From positions 1 to 34,481 of the forward strand of contig CAIKMZ010000093.1 of the NCBI GenBank assembly GCA_903828665.1: DNA of 34,481 nucleotides. Reading direction: 5' to 3'. Position 1 is the stretch's first letter. The number at the start of each line of letters is the position of its first letter. This DNA is from an uncultured beta proteobacterium. GTDB lineage: Bacteria; Pseudomonadota; Gammaproteobacteria; Burkholderiales; Burkholderiaceae_C. The notes under the pieces are model-generated. The model made no database searches. It worked only from the letters and a program-made list of their open reading frames with translations, and had not been told where the DNA came from. Both the position numbers and the translations under genes were made by a program. This document shows, in pieces, positions 8,411 to 17,303 of the stretch.

Positions 8411-8974
8411 TCAGTAATCGGGCTGCCAGTCCACCAGAATGCGTCTGCCTGCGAGATCGACCTCGTCCACATAGACCGCCACAAACGGTATCATCAGCTC
8501 AACCATCTTGCCGTCCTGCTCGTGGTCCATCACGAGCACGGTTTGTGCGCCGGTAGAGAGCAATTCCTTGACCGTACCAAGCGCAACGCCTTCGCGATTG
8601 ACAACGTTGAGTCCGATCAGGTCAACCCAGTAATACTCATCTTTTGCAGCGGTCGGGAAACTGGAGCGGGAGATGAAGATGCGGGCGCCCCGCAATGCCT
8701 CGGCATCCGTGCGATCTTTTACATCATGCGCCGAAGCAACCACGCCATCGGAGTGAACCTTTGCCTCCATGATGGCGAGCTTGGCCACCCCGGTAAAGGT
8801 CTTCAGCCCCTTTTCCGACGGCATCAGGAACCAGCGTTTGGAAGAAAAAAACGCCTCGGGATCGGCGCTGTAAGGCAGGACTTTGAACCAGCCTTTGATG
8901 CCCCAGGCATCGTTGATGCGCCCAACTTCGATCGCGTCCGACGGCAAGTCGGCAGCTTCAAGACCAGGTAGCAT
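8411..8974 (-). CDS. rimM: Ribosome maturation factor RimM
   Basis: A 187-residue 16S rRNA processing factor that binds S19 in the 30S head. It has the N-terminal RimM barrel (IEVGRINDAWGIKGWFKV) and a C-terminal PRC-barrel (YYWVDLIGLNVVN, LGTVKELLSTGAQTVLVM, ending RILVDWQPDY). The ATG at 8974 is preferred; a TTG at 8989 overlapping the rpsP stop (TTGA) would add five residues and cannot be excluded. It lies between rpsP and trmD in the standard order. Confidence 0.96.
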   Translation of the reverse strand: MLPGLEAADLPSDAIEVGRINDAWGIKGWFKVLPYSADPEAFFSSKRWFLMPSEKGLKTFTGVAKLAIMEAKVHSDGVVASAHDVKDRTDAEALRGARIFISRSSFPTAAKDEYYWVDLIGLNVVNREGVALGTVKELLSTGAQTVLVMDHEQDGKMVELMIPFVAVYVDEVDLAGRRILVDWQPDY

Positions 8975-8985
8975 CAAGATCCGGA

Positions 8986-9237
8986 TCAAGCAGCTTTTTT
9001 GGCTGCCTGGTCAATCAGGCGATCAACCGTGGGCGAGGTTTGGGCGCCAACGCCCTTCCAGTAAGTCAGGCGATCCTGGGCAATCCGGATGCTCTCTTCA
9101 CTGGCAGTCGCGATCGGGTTGTAGAACCCGATGCGCTCAATGAAGCGGCCATCGCGGCGGGTACGCTTGTCTGCAACAACAATATTGAAAAACGGGCGTG
9201 CTTTTGCACCGCCACGGGCGAGTCGAATGACGACCAT
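8986..9237 (-). CDS. rpsP: 30S ribosomal protein S16
   Basis: An 83-residue ribosomal protein with the unmistakable start [20 protein letters not shown], then [20 protein letters not shown] and a basic Ala-rich end. S16 is needed for 30S assembly. It is the first gene of the rpsP-rimM-trmD-rplS operon. The upstream gap to the divergent acetyltransferase gene must hold the operon promoter. Confidence 0.97.
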   Translation of the reverse strand: MVVIRLARGGAKARPFFNIVVADKRTRRDGRFIERIGFYNPIATASEESIRIAQDRLTYWKGVGAQTSPTVDRLIDQAAKKAA

Positions 9238-9350
9238 GATTTATCCTTTGGGTGGCGGAGTATTATTTCCACCAATTGATTCAGCACTTAATCCAGCGTT
9301 TGAGACACGCGACATGACCACCCGGCCAGCGACACGCTGAATAGCCGACT

Positions 9351-9356
9351 ATTATA
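9351..9356 (-). promoter_or_regulatory. Possible -10 box of the rpsP operon promoter
   Basis: The minus strand reads TATAAT, 114 bases upstream of the rpsP start. A weak -35 candidate (TGGGCA, complement of 9373-9378) lies 16 bases further upstream and overlaps the start of the divergent acetyltransferase gene. The same AT-rich patch could also serve the plus-strand gene. Confidence 0.32.
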
Positions 9357-9371
9357 ACGAAACCTGTTTAT

Positions 9372-9896
9372 ATGCCCATTATTCGCCCCAGCCGACCCGA
9401 AGACATCCCTGCTATCACAGCCATATACGCCCACCATGTTCTCGTTGGCACCGGCACTTTTGAGTTGGAACCACCCTCATCGGCCGACATGGCAAACCGT
9501 CGCGCCGATGTACTCGACAAAGGATTGCCCTACCTCGTCGCCGCCGATGGCAACAATGTATTGGGCTTTGCCTACTGCAACTGGTTCAAACCCCGCCCGG
9601 CTTATCGCTTCTCGGCCGAGGACTCGATCTACTTGGCACCAGAAGCTCAGGGTCAAGGCCTGGGCCGGGTCTTGCTGACGGAACTTGCCGCGCAGGCGGA
9701 ACGGGCTGGCGTGCGCAAGCTGATCGCGATAATAGGCGACTCCGCCAACAACGGTTCGATCGCCGTGCATCGCTCCGTCGGTTTCTCCATGGTGGGCGTC
9801 CTGAAGTCCTGCGGCTGGAAGTTCGACCAATGGCTCGATGTGGTCATGATGGACCGGGCCTTGGGCGAAGGCGCCACCACTGCCCCAAGACTTTGA
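9372..9896 (+). CDS. GNAT N-acetyltransferase, phosphinothricin-acetyltransferase-like
   Basis: A 174-residue acetyltransferase. The acetyl-CoA pyrophosphate loop QGQGLG is at 93-98, preceded by the beta-strand SIYLAPEAQ, and the family features IRPSRPEDIPAI, FELEPPS, GFAYCNWFKPRPAYRF and SVGFSMVGVLKSCGWKFDQWLDVVMM match the Pat/Bar/YncA subgroup. Members acetylate phosphinothricin, methionine sulfoximine/sulfone or other small amines, so the natural substrate here is uncertain. There is no good ribosome binding site before the ATG. A gene for a TM2-like membrane protein starts 10 bases downstream. Confidence 0.88.
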   Translation: MPIIRPSRPEDIPAITAIYAHHVLVGTGTFELEPPSSADMANRRADVLDKGLPYLVAADGNNVLGFAYCNWFKPRPAYRFSAEDSIYLAPEAQGQGLGRVLLTELAAQAERAGVRKLIAIIGDSANNGSIAVHRSVGFSMVGVLKSCGWKFDQWLDVVMMDRALGEGATTAPRL

Positions 9897-9905
9897 CCGC
9901 CGTCC

Positions 9906-10352
9906 ATGAAGAATAAGACTACTGCCGCCTGGCTGGCCTTTGCCGGCGGGCCGTTGGGAATGCATCGCTTTTACCTACGGGGCATGAACGACTGGCTGGC
10001 ATGGCTTCTGCCGATTCCGACGGCACTGGGTCTGTACGGCATCTTGCGGGTGCAGAGCAATGGTCTGGACGACCCATGGGCTTGGATCCTGATTCCCTTG
10101 CTAGGTTTCACAATTGCGGGTTGCGCGCTGACAGCCATCATTTATGGCTTGATGACCCCGGAGAAGTGGAATGCCCGCTTCAATCCGATGGCATCGGCCG
10201 ACGCCGTTTCTGGTCACACGAACTGGTTCACCGTTGGCGCCATCGCCCTGTCACTGCTGATTGGAACGACCGTCCTGCTGAGCAGTATTGTGTTCAGCTT
10301 CCAACGCTATTTCGAGTACCAGATCGAAGAGGCGCGCAAGATCTCTCACTGA
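9906..10352 (+). CDS. Small membrane protein with a TM2-like N-terminus
   Basis: A 148-residue protein with about four hydrophobic segments (about 7-18, 27-45, 55-83 and 110-132). The N-terminal AAWLAFAGGPLGMHRFYLRG resembles the start of TM2 domains (alternating small residues, then G-x-H-R-F-Y-L-G), followed by a DWLAWLLPIPTALGLYG helix. The short charged tail ends YQIEEARKISH. TM2 proteins are small bacterial membrane proteins of unknown role. The gene is 10 bases after the acetyltransferase, so probably cotranscribed. Confidence 0.75.
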   Translation: MKNKTTAAWLAFAGGPLGMHRFYLRGMNDWLAWLLPIPTALGLYGILRVQSNGLDDPWAWILIPLLGFTIAGCALTAIIYGLMTPEKWNARFNPMASADAVSGHTNWFTVGAIALSLLIGTTVLLSSIVFSFQRYFEYQIEEARKISH

Positions 10353-10370
10353 TACCGACTGACAGCGGCA

Positions 10371-10407
10371 ACGCCGAGCCGACGGGAACGCACCGTCGAG
10401 ACGGCGT
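10371..10407. repeat. Hairpin between convergent genes
   Basis: ACGCCG (10371-10376) pairs with CGGCGT (10402-10407), and CGACGG (10380-10385) with CCGTCG (10393-10398), separated by a symmetric 3-base internal loop and a 7-base terminal loop. The hairpin fills the gap between the TM2-like gene and the pit stop codon. There is no T-run on either side, so it is not a classical terminator; it may protect mRNA 3' ends or separate the two transcripts. Confidence 0.45.
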
Positions 10408-11417
10408 CAAAAGACCTGCAGGCTGAGCCAATACGCAATCGCGCCGACCGACGCGGTGGCCGGGATCGTCAGAATCCAGGCCCAGATGATGTTGCCGGCA
10501 ATACCCCAGCGCACGGCGCTGGCGCGCTGCGTAGCCCCCACGCCGACAATGGCGCCGGTAATGGTGTGCGTGGTCGAGACCGGGATACCCAGAATTGCCG
10601 CAATGAAGAGCGTGATGGCGCCACCGGTCTCGGCACAGAACCCGTGCACCGGTTTGAGTTTGGTCAGCCTTTGACCCATGGTCTTGACAATGCGCCAGCC
10701 ACCGAACAGGGTGCCCATCGCAATCGCCGTGTAACAACACAATACGACCCAGGTCGGTGGCGAGGTTGCGCCAACCTCCGTGTACCCAGTCGCAATCAGC
10801 AGCATCCAGACAATGCCGATCGTCTTCTGCGCATCATTGCCGCCGTGGCCCAGGCTGTAAGCCCCCGCAGATACCAATTGCATACGGCGAAACCAGCGAT
10901 CGATCCGGCTGGGAGTGCTCTGACGAAACGCCCACGACACTGCAATCAGCATGAAGGACCCCAGCAGGAAGCCCATCAATGGCGAGACAAATATGAAGAC
11001 CACCGTCTTCATGATGCTGGACACGACCAAGGCCGAGGCGCCGGCCTTGGAAATGACTGCGCCCACGATGCCGCCGATCAAGGCGTGTGACGAACTGCTC
11101 GGTATGCCGTAATACCAGGTGATGAAGTTCCAGCTGATGGCACCGACAAGGGCGCCAAAGACGACATGCACATCGACGACGCCGGGCTGAGCGAGCCCCT
11201 TGCCAATGGTTGCTGCCACGCTCAAATGAAATACGAAGATCGCAATGAAGTTGAAGACAGCCGCGCCCAACACCGCCTGCCCCGGCTTGAGAACGCCCGT
11301 GGATACCACCGTTGCGATGGAATTGGCGGCGTCGTGAAACCCGTTCATGAAATCGAACGCCAAGGCCAGCAGCACCAGCAGCACGACCACCCACAAACCG
11401 ACCTGAACCGATGCCAT
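10407..11417 (-). CDS. pit: Low-affinity inorganic phosphate transporter, PiT family
   Basis: A 336-residue transporter with about ten membrane segments. The two PiT signature repeats are present: NGFHDAANSIAT at about 25-36 and GHGGNDAQKTIGIV at about 196-209. PiT proteins import phosphate, usually as a metal-phosphate complex, driven by the proton gradient. The start MASVQVGLW is 12 bases after the stop of the DUF47 gene, so the two form an operon, the usual arrangement for pit and its PhoU-like partner. The length is short compared with the ~500-residue PitA of E. coli but normal for the compact PiT subgroup. Confidence 0.94.
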   Translation of the reverse strand: MASVQVGLWVVVLLVLLALAFDFMNGFHDAANSIATVVSTGVLKPGQAVLGAAVFNFIAIFVFHLSVAATIGKGLAQPGVVDVHVVFGALVGAISWNFITWYYGIPSSSSHALIGGIVGAVISKAGASALVVSSIMKTVVFIFVSPLMGFLLGSFMLIAVSWAFRQSTPSRIDRWFRRMQLVSAGAYSLGHGGNDAQKTIGIVWMLLIATGYTEVGATSPPTWVVLCCYTAIAMGTLFGGWRIVKTMGQRLTKLKPVHGFCAETGGAITLFIAAILGIPVSTTHTITGAIVGVGATQRASAVRWGIAGNIIWAWILTIPATASVGAIAYWLSLQVF

Positions 11418-11429
11418 GACTGCTGCGAC

Positions 11430-12077
11430 TCAGGAATTCTCGAGGACGATGCCCTCGATGACGTTGGCAACATCCTCGCACTTGTCCGTGATGGTCTCCA
11501 GCAATTCGTAGATCGCCTTGAGCTTGATCACCTCCCGCACATCGGGTTCCTCACGGAACAGCTTGCTCATGGCGCTGCGCATCACGCGGTCGGCGTCAGA
11601 CTCAAGCTGATCAATTTCTTCACAGGTCTTCAAAGCCGCGGCTGCGGTTGCCGGATCGGCAATCTTGGCCAGCATGCTCACGGCATCACGCACGCGCTCA
11701 CAACACTTCACGCTCAAATCGGTCAGCCGCGTGATGTCTTCCGTCATGTGATGCACGTCGTATAACGCCATGGTTTCAGCCGAATCCTGAATCAGATCGG
11801 CAATATCGTCCATCGTATTGATCAGGGAATGAATCTGCTCCCGGTCAATCGGCGTGATGAACGTGATGTGGATTGCCTTGTTCACGTCGTGCGTTACCCG
11901 GTCGGCGGCGCGCTCCGCGTTGTCCACATCCTGGTTGTACTTCTCACGCAAGTGAACATCACTGTAATTGGCCACCAGCTTGGAAAACGCCCGCGCCGCT
12001 TCGACGATACGATCAGCGTGCTGGTTGAACATCTCGAAAAAATTGCCTTCGCGCGGCAACAACTTGCCAAAAAACAT
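11430..12077 (-). CDS. DUF47 (PhoU-like) phosphate transport regulator
   Basis: A 215-residue all-helical protein with a start MFFGKLLPREGNFFEMFNQHA typical of the DUF47/TIGR00153 family. It is rich in metal-binding Glu/Asp pairs (NAERAADRVTH, DDIADLIQDSAE, QLESDADRV). Relatives are PhoU-like and partner with PiT transporters, probably controlling their activity. A strong ribosome binding site (AGGAGTGAGCC before the ATG) supports the start, and pit follows 12 bases downstream. No Pho box was recognised upstream. Confidence 0.92.
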   Translation of the reverse strand: MFFGKLLPREGNFFEMFNQHADRIVEAARAFSKLVANYSDVHLREKYNQDVDNAERAADRVTHDVNKAIHITFITPIDREQIHSLINTMDDIADLIQDSAETMALYDVHHMTEDITRLTDLSVKCCERVRDAVSMLAKIADPATAAAALKTCEEIDQLESDADRVMRSAMSKLFREEPDVREVIKLKAIYELLETITDKCEDVANVIEGIVLENS

Positions 12078-12169
12078 GGCTCACTCCTGAAGAGAAAAAG
12101 TCAAAACAGTGACTTCCTTATGACTGCGCGAAGTTTAACCGCCCGATTTGAAGGTAACCCCCTGAAAAT

Positions 12170-12538
12170 TCAGGTGGCGCGAAAAATAAAGAACACCGCA
12201 CCCACCATGCACAAGGCGGCCCACACATAGTCCAACTTGAACGGCTCCTTGAGATACAGCATGGCAAAGGGCACAAATACCGTCAGCGTGATGACCTCCT
12301 GCACAATCTTGAGTTGCCCTACGCTGAATCCCGCCTGTTGAAAACCAATTCGATTGGCCGGCACCTGCAGTCCGTACTCAAACAACGCAATACTCCAACT
12401 CACCAATGCCGCGACATACCAGGGCGCGGTAGCCAGATTTTTCAGGTGCCCGTACCAGGCAAACGTCATGAAGACATTGCTGCCGACCAGCAACAGGATC
12501 GTCTGCAAGGACAGGGGGATCGATTGAAGCGCGTTCAT
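12170..12538 (-). CDS. DUF486 / DMT-type small membrane protein
   Basis: A 122-residue protein with four predicted membrane helices (about 9-26, 38-53, 83-98 and 104-121). It has the segments LLVGSNVFMTFAWYGHLKNL, QVPANRIG, FSVGQLKIVQEVITL and FMLYLKEP-like FAMLYLKEPFK that mark the DUF486 group. These resemble half-size drug/metabolite transporters of the small multidrug-resistance fold and may work as dimers; no substrate is known. It stands alone between the acnB terminator and the DUF47 gene, all on the minus strand. Confidence 0.87.
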   Translation of the reverse strand: MNALQSIPLSLQTILLLVGSNVFMTFAWYGHLKNLATAPWYVAALVSWSIALFEYGLQVPANRIGFQQAGFSVGQLKIVQEVITLTVFVPFAMLYLKEPFKLDYVWAALCMVGAVFFIFRAT

Positions 12539-12580
12539 GGCGCCCGATTATCGGGCAGTCATGATCACGGCACAGCAAAC

Positions 12581-12616
12581 AGAAAAGCGCCCCGCAATAC
12601 AGATTGCGGGGCGCTT
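12581..12616 (-). terminator. Rho-independent terminator of acnB
   Basis: AAGCGCCCCGCAAT (12585-12598) and its exact inverse (12603-12616) form a 14 bp stem with a 4-base loop, followed on the minus strand by TTTTCT. It lies 47 bases past the acnB stop codon. Confidence 0.9.
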
Positions 12617-12662
12617 GAATAAGCGTGCACCCGTCCTTGGACTGGACGGGTTCAACGAATTG

Positions 12663-15272
12663 TCAGACTGCGGCGCTTTCCTTGACCGAAGCGGCAGCGT
12701 CCGTGTAGTCCTGCACCTTGTCGAAATTCAGGTACTGGTAGACCGTCGCGCTGGCTGCTGTCAAGACCCCCATGTCAGCCATGTACTCCGCCTTGGTCGG
12801 GATCCGCCCGAGCTTGGAGCAGATGGCCGCGAGCTCGGCGCTGCCCAGATAGACGTTGCTGTTCTTGCCCAGGCGGTTAGGGAAATTGCGCGTGGACGTG
12901 GAGAACACGGTAGCACCTTCCTTCACCTGGGCCTGATTGCCCATGCACAGGCTGCAGCCCGGCATCTCCATGCGCGCGCCAGCCGAACCCAGCACTCCGT
13001 AATGTCCCTCTTCCGACAGTTGCTTGGCGTCCATCTTCGTGGGCGGCGCCATCCACAGCTTGACCGGAATGTCACGCTTGTTCTCCAGCAACTTGCTGGC
13101 CGCGCGGAAGTGCCCGATGTTGGTCATGCAGGAGCCGATGAACACTTCGTCGATCTTTGCGCCGGCAACCTCCGACAAGGTTTTCACATCATCCGGATCG
13201 TTCGGGCAGGCGACGATCGGTTCATGAATGTCGGCCAGGTCGATCTCGATGACGGCCGCATACTCCGCATCCGCATCACCCTTGAGCAATTGCGGATCCT
13301 TCAGCCATGCCTCCATCGCCTTGATGCGCCGGTTGATGGTGCGCACATCGGAATAACCACTGGCGATCATCCACTTCAGCATCGTGATGTTGCTGTTGAT
13401 GTACTCGATGATCGGTTCCTTGTTCAGATGCACGGTGCAGCCACCGGCGCTGCGCTCGGCCGACGCATCGCTCAACTCGAAAGCCTGCTCGACCTTGAGG
13501 TCCGGCAGCCCTTCGATCTCCAGAATCCGGCCCGAGAAGATGTTCTTCTTGCCCTGCTTGGCAACGGTCAACAAGCCCGCCTTGATGGCGTAAAGGGGAA
13601 TGGCATTGACCAGGTCACGCAGCGTAATGCCGGATTGCATTTTCCCCTTGAAACGCACCAGCACGCTCTCAGGCATGTCCAGCGGCATGACGCCGGTGGC
13701 AGCGCCAAAAGCCACCAGGCCGGAACCGGCGGGAAAGCTGATGCCGATCGGAAAACGCGTGTGGCTGTCGCCGCCGGTGCCCACGGTATCGGGCAGCAGC
13801 ATGCGGTTGAGCCAGCTATGGATGATGCCGTCGCCGGGGCGCAAGGGTATGCCTCCGCGCGTGCTCATGAATTCAGGCAGCTCATGATGCATCTTCACAT
13901 CGACCGGCTTCGGGTACGCAGCGGTGTGACAGAACGACTGCATGACCAGATCGGCGCTGAAGCCCAGGCAGGCCAGGTCCTTGAGCTCGTCGCGGGTCAT
14001 CGGACCCGTTGTGTCCTGCGAACCGACGCTGGTCATCTTGGGCTCGCAATAGGTGCCGGGCCGAACGCCCTGCTGATTGCCATTGACCACCGGCAGCCCG
14101 CACGCGCGGCCGACCATCTTTTGCGCCAGAGTGAAGCCCTTCTTCGTGTCAGCCGGGTTGTGCGGCAGACGAAACAGGGTACTGACCGGCAAACCGAGCG
14201 CCTCGCGCGCCTTCGCCGTCAGGCCGCGGCCGATGATCAGCGGAATACGGCCACCGGCGCGCACTTCGTCGAACAGGACTTCGCTCTTGACCTGGAACGA
14301 CGCAATTTCCTTGCCGTCCTTGAATGCCTTGCCGTCATAGGGGCGCAGTTCCACCACGTCGCCCATCTTCATCTGGCTGACATCCAGTTCGATCGGCAAA
14401 GCACCCGAGTCTTCCATCGTGTTGTAGAAGATCGGCGCGATCTTTCCACCAAGGCACACGCCGCCAAAACGCTTGTTCGGAACAAACGGAATGTCCTCGC
14501 CGGTAAACCACAGAACAGAATTGGTCGCAGATTTGCGCGAGGAACCCGTTCCCACCACATCCCCCACATAAGCAACCAGATTGCCCTTAGCCTTGAGGTC
14601 GTTGATGAACTTGACGGGGCCGCGCTTGCCATCCTCCTCCGGGACAATACCCGGGCGCGCATTCTTGTGCATCGCCAGAGCATGCAAAGGAATATCCGGG
14701 CGGCTGAAAGCGTCCGGCGCCGGTGACAAATCATCGGTGTTGATTTCGCCATCCACTTTGAAGACCGTGAGCTTGATCGATTTCGGCACCTCAGGGCGCG
14801 AGGTGAACCACTCGGCGTCGGCCCAGCTTTGCAGCACTTCCTTGGCAGGGGCACAGCCCTTGTCGGCCTTGTCCTTGACGTCATGAAACTGATCGAACAT
14901 CAGCAGGGTCTTCTTGAGTCCATTGGCGGCCACAGCGGCGACCACAGGATCATCAAGCAGGTCCACCAACGGGCTGATGTTGTAGCCGCCCAGCATGGTT
15001 CCCAGCAGTTCCGTGGCTTTTTCACGCGAGATCAGCGCGCATTTCTCCGTTCCGTGCGCAACTGCAGCAAGATAACTGGCCTTCACCTTGGCGGCGTCGT
15101 CAACGCCAGCGGGAACCCGGTACGTGATGAGTTCCACCAGCGTGGCTTCTTCGCCCGCTGGCGGATTTTTCAACAATTCGATCAGGTCACCCGTCTGCTT
15201 GGCCGACAGGGGCAGTGGGGGTATGCCGAGCGCCGCGCGTTCGGCGACATGGGCACGGTAGTTCTGCAACAT
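12663..15272 (-). CDS. acnB: Aconitate hydratase B (bifunctional with 2-methylisocitrate dehydratase)
   Basis: An 869-residue [4Fe-4S] enzyme interconverting citrate and isocitrate in the TCA cycle; AcnB proteins usually also hydrate 2-methylaconitate. The start [22 protein letters not shown] is the family N-terminus (HEAT-like domain), preceded by a good AAGGAG site five to seven bases upstream of ATG 15272; a TTG at 15290 is not needed. The swivel domain ([33 protein letters not shown]) precedes the cluster domains, as in AcnB and unlike AcnA. Cluster ligands are visible as [13 protein letters not shown] and [11 protein letters not shown]. It is the last gene of the minus-strand TCA group after mdh and a secreted hypothetical protein, ending in a strong terminator. 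Confidence 0.97.
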   Translation of the reverse strand: MLQNYRAHVAERAALGIPPLPLSAKQTGDLIELLKNPPAGEEATLVELITYRVPAGVDDAAKVKASYLAAVAHGTEKCALISREKATELLGTMLGGYNISPLVDLLDDPVVAAVAANGLKKTLLMFDQFHDVKDKADKGCAPAKEVLQSWADAEWFTSRPEVPKSIKLTVFKVDGEINTDDLSPAPDAFSRPDIPLHALAMHKNARPGIVPEEDGKRGPVKFINDLKAKGNLVAYVGDVVGTGSSRKSATNSVLWFTGEDIPFVPNKRFGGVCLGGKIAPIFYNTMEDSGALPIELDVSQMKMGDVVELRPYDGKAFKDGKEIASFQVKSEVLFDEVRAGGRIPLIIGRGLTAKAREALGLPVSTLFRLPHNPADTKKGFTLAQKMVGRACGLPVVNGNQQGVRPGTYCEPKMTSVGSQDTTGPMTRDELKDLACLGFSADLVMQSFCHTAAYPKPVDVKMHHELPEFMSTRGGIPLRPGDGIIHSWLNRMLLPDTVGTGGDSHTRFPIGISFPAGSGLVAFGAATGVMPLDMPESVLVRFKGKMQSGITLRDLVNAIPLYAIKAGLLTVAKQGKKNIFSGRILEIEGLPDLKVEQAFELSDASAERSAGGCTVHLNKEPIIEYINSNITMLKWMIASGYSDVRTINRRIKAMEAWLKDPQLLKGDADAEYAAVIEIDLADIHEPIVACPNDPDDVKTLSEVAGAKIDEVFIGSCMTNIGHFRAASKLLENKRDIPVKLWMAPPTKMDAKQLSEEGHYGVLGSAGARMEMPGCSLCMGNQAQVKEGATVFSTSTRNFPNRLGKNSNVYLGSAELAAICSKLGRIPTKAEYMADMGVLTAASATVYQYLNFDKVQDYTDAAASVKESAAV

Positions 15273-15311
15273 GGGAAACTCCTTTTTCAATCAACGGTAA
15301 TCTATTCGGGC

Positions 15312-15324
15312 ACTTGGAATAAGA
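15312..15324 (-). promoter_or_regulatory. Imperfect dyad before acnB, possible GntR operator
   Basis: On the minus strand the sequence is TCTTA-TTC-CAAGT, 40 bases upstream of the acnB start. It resembles the perfect dyads next to the GntR gene (TCTTATATAAGA) and before sdhC (TCTTG-GGT-CAAGA). A TAGATT box (complement of 15299-15304) seven bases downstream may be the -10. Match by eye only. Confidence 0.35.
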
Positions 15325-15336
15325 CGCAGGTGCCAA

Positions 15337-15906
15337 TCATTTTCCAACGACGGGTTTCGGCTCATCAAGGATGCTCGGAACGGGGTTCTTCTTCAACATG
15401 GCGGCCATGGTGACCTGATCGGGCGACATGCATTCGTCGGCCAATCGCTGGCCGAGTTTTTGACTCATCAGCATCGACTTGTTCCCCAGTTGCAGCCACA
15501 TCGCGCCTGCCTTCGGGTCTTCAAGGCGAATCGCGCCCGTGCGACTTTCCACGGGGTGCATGCGAAACCGCGCAGTCTTGGTCTGCACCAGGAAGAATCC
15601 GGGCCGCTTGTCGCTCGGCGTGATCTCGACATTTGCGCCCAGCTCACAGGGTATGACGCCGACAAAAACACGCTTGGCCAGTTCAAGGTCAGCTTCCGAC
15701 AACGTCACATTGACATCATCGTCAATCGGCGTCACTTCCTCCACCACCTTGAGCGCCGAACGTCGGACGCCCACCCGAGGTTTGGACGCGGACGGCCTGG
15801 CTGCGGCAGCCTTGGCTGGCTTAATCTCTGCGGTCGAGGCGGCCGGCTGGGCCAGCACCAGGGCAGGTGCAATGAACAGCATGACAGCAGCTAGAACAGA
15901 CTTCAT
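15337..15906 (-). CDS. Secreted protein of unknown function
   Basis: A 189-residue protein with a clear Sec signal peptide (MKSVLAAVMLFIAPALVLA, cleavage expected before QPAAS). A low-complexity Ala/Lys/Pro linker (about 25-55) precedes a conserved-looking domain from about 70: VFVGVIPCELGANVEITPSDKRPG, FFLVQTKTARFRMHPVESRTG, MWLQLGNKSMLMSQKLGQRLADECM. Two Cys remain in the mature protein (PCELG and DECMS) and could form a periplasmic disulfide. I do not recognise a named family or active site. The ATG at 15906 was chosen for the signal peptide; the frame extends further upstream but without coding character. It lies between mdh and acnB in the same orientation, so may be cotranscribed with either. 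Confidence 0.78.
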   Translation of the reverse strand: MKSVLAAVMLFIAPALVLAQPAASTAEIKPAKAAAARPSASKPRVGVRRSALKVVEEVTPIDDDVNVTLSEADLELAKRVFVGVIPCELGANVEITPSDKRPGFFLVQTKTARFRMHPVESRTGAIRLEDPKAGAMWLQLGNKSMLMSQKLGQRLADECMSPDQVTMAAMLKKNPVPSILDEPKPVVGK

Positions 15907-16118
15907 GGTGCTCCTCTTGAAACGTTTGCTTGACAAGTCCGGCACGCGGCCGGGCACCCCTTTGGTCTGCACGACACACGCCGCAGCCCTCGCCGAAACG
16001 ACATCCGCGCCGAGGCAAGAACCACCCTCGGTCGAACAGGCTGGCCCGATCGGCCACACCCCGACCATTCCGGTGCGACGCCGACCCGGGCTGCTGAGCC
16101 GCGACGCCTGAAACCGCA

Positions 16119-16136
16119 GACTCGCGATTTCGAGTC
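16119..16136 (-). terminator. Weak hairpin after mdh
   Basis: GACTCG (16119-16124) and CGAGTC (16131-16136) form a 6 bp stem with a 6-base loop, just past the mdh stop codon. No T-run follows directly, only GCGGTTT a few bases on, so termination is uncertain. The rest of 15907-16118, the leader of the secreted hypothetical gene, holds nothing else I recognise. Confidence 0.28.
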
Positions 16137-16138
16137 GT

Positions 16139-17125
16139 TTACAGCAGGTGCGCGACGCCGGCCTGCTCTTCCTGCAACTCTTTGAGAGTCTTGTTGATAC
16201 ATTCCTGGCTGAACGCATCGATCGGCAGGTTTTCAACAACCTTGTATTCGCCACCCTCGCACGTCACGGGGAATCCGAACATCGTGTCCTTCGGAATGCC
16301 GTATTGGCCATTTGACGGAATGCCCATCGTGACCCATTTGCCATTGCTGCCCAGCGCCCAGTCGCGCATGTGATCGATAGCGGCATTGGCGGCGGATGCT
16401 GCCGACGACACGCCCCGGGCGGCGATGATCGCTGCACCGCGCTTGCCCACGGTGGGAAGGAAGGTGTTGGCATTCCAGTCGTGGTCGTTGATCATGTCCT
16501 TGACGCTGGCGCCGCCAATCGTCGCAAACCGGTAGTCAGCGTACATGGTCGGCGAATGGTTGCCCCAGACCGCCATTTTCTCAATGTCTGCGACTGCCTT
16601 GCCGGTCTTGGAAGCCAGTTGGCTCAGTGCCCGGTTATGGTCCAGGCGCAGCATGGCGGTGAAGTTCTTGCTTGGCAGGTCGGGCGCGCTCTTCATGGCG
16701 ATATAGGCATTGGTATTGGCGGGATTGCCCACCACCAGCACCTTCACGTTGCGGCTGGCCACGGCATTGAGGGCCTTGCCCTGGGCGGTGAAAATCGCAC
16801 CATTGACGGCCAGCAACTCTGCGCGTTCCATCCCGGGGCCGCGGGGACGCGAGCCGATCAGCAAAGCGTAATCCACATCCTTGAATGCCGTCATCGGGTC
16901 AGAATGGGCCTCCATGCCGACCAGCAGCGGGAAGGCGCAATCCTGCAGTTCCATCATCACGCCCTGGAGCGCCTGCTGCGCCTTTTCCATCGGCACTTCC
17001 AGCAATTGAAGGATGACCGGCTGATCTTTGCCCAGCATCTCGCCGGAGGCGATGCGAAACAGGATTGCGTAACCAATTTGACCTGCTGCGCCGGTGACGG
17101 CCACACGGACGGGCTTCTTGCTCAT
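16139..17125 (-). CDS. mdh: Malate dehydrogenase
   Basis: A 328-residue NAD-dependent malate dehydrogenase that oxidises malate to oxaloacetate. The nucleotide-binding loop [13 protein letters not shown] is at 11-23, the substrate loop with RPRGPGMER at 93-101, GNPANTNAY at 133-141, and the catalytic Asp162/His190 pair lies in LRLDHNRA and [13 protein letters not shown]. This is the cytosolic-type (YlbC-unrelated, group 2) MDH usual in betaproteobacteria. ATG 17125 has a GGAG eight bases upstream. The gene is divergent from the GntR regulator; a TTGACG-18-TAAACT promoter and a 12-base palindrome lie between them. Confidence 0.97.
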   Translation of the reverse strand: MSKKPVRVAVTGAAGQIGYAILFRIASGEMLGKDQPVILQLLEVPMEKAQQALQGVMMELQDCAFPLLVGMEAHSDPMTAFKDVDYALLIGSRPRGPGMERAELLAVNGAIFTAQGKALNAVASRNVKVLVVGNPANTNAYIAMKSAPDLPSKNFTAMLRLDHNRALSQLASKTGKAVADIEKMAVWGNHSPTMYADYRFATIGGASVKDMINDHDWNANTFLPTVGKRGAAIIAARGVSSAASAANAAIDHMRDWALGSNGKWVTMGIPSNGQYGIPKDTMFGFPVTCEGGEYKVVENLPIDAFSQECINKTLKELQEEQAGVAHLL

Positions 17126-17205
17126 GGTGAGTACTCCAGTAGTGTTGTGAAACGGATACCAAGGCGGCTCGAGCGGGATGGCTGAGCCCCACAAAATGTG
17201 CAGGC

Positions 17206-17235
17206 AGTTTACTCTGGAAAACCCTGAGCCGTCAA
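17206..17235 (-). promoter_or_regulatory. Candidate mdh promoter
   Basis: On the minus strand TTGACG (complement of 17230-17235) is followed after 18 bases by TAAACT (complement of 17206-17211), a 5/6 and a 4/6 match to the sigma-70 -35 and -10. It places transcription start about 75 bases before the mdh ATG. The TCTTATATAAGA palindrome lies just upstream of the -35. Confidence 0.42.
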
Positions 17236-17247
17236 TTTTTTCTTATG

Positions 17248-17259
17248 TCTTATATAAGA
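17248..17259. promoter_or_regulatory. Perfect palindrome TCTTATATAAGA, probable GntR operator
   Basis: A perfect 12-base palindrome in the 178-base gap between the divergent mdh and GntR genes. A direct repeat of TCTTAT precedes it (17241-17246). A TATGAT box (17260-17265) abuts it on the plus strand and could be the -10 of the regulator gene, so binding would block that promoter, while for mdh the site is upstream of the -35. Similar dyads occur before sdhC and acnB. Confidence 0.55.
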
Positions 17260-17303
17260 TATGATGACGCTGTCCCGAGCCGCTTGTTTGGAATCCATCG
17301 CGC

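Noticed and set aside
12537..14726. 729-codon open frame on the plus strand opposite acnB
   Set aside because: A shadow of acnB. The deduced sequence is rich in His/Arg/Gln without domain character, and acnB's own motifs are intact on the other strand.
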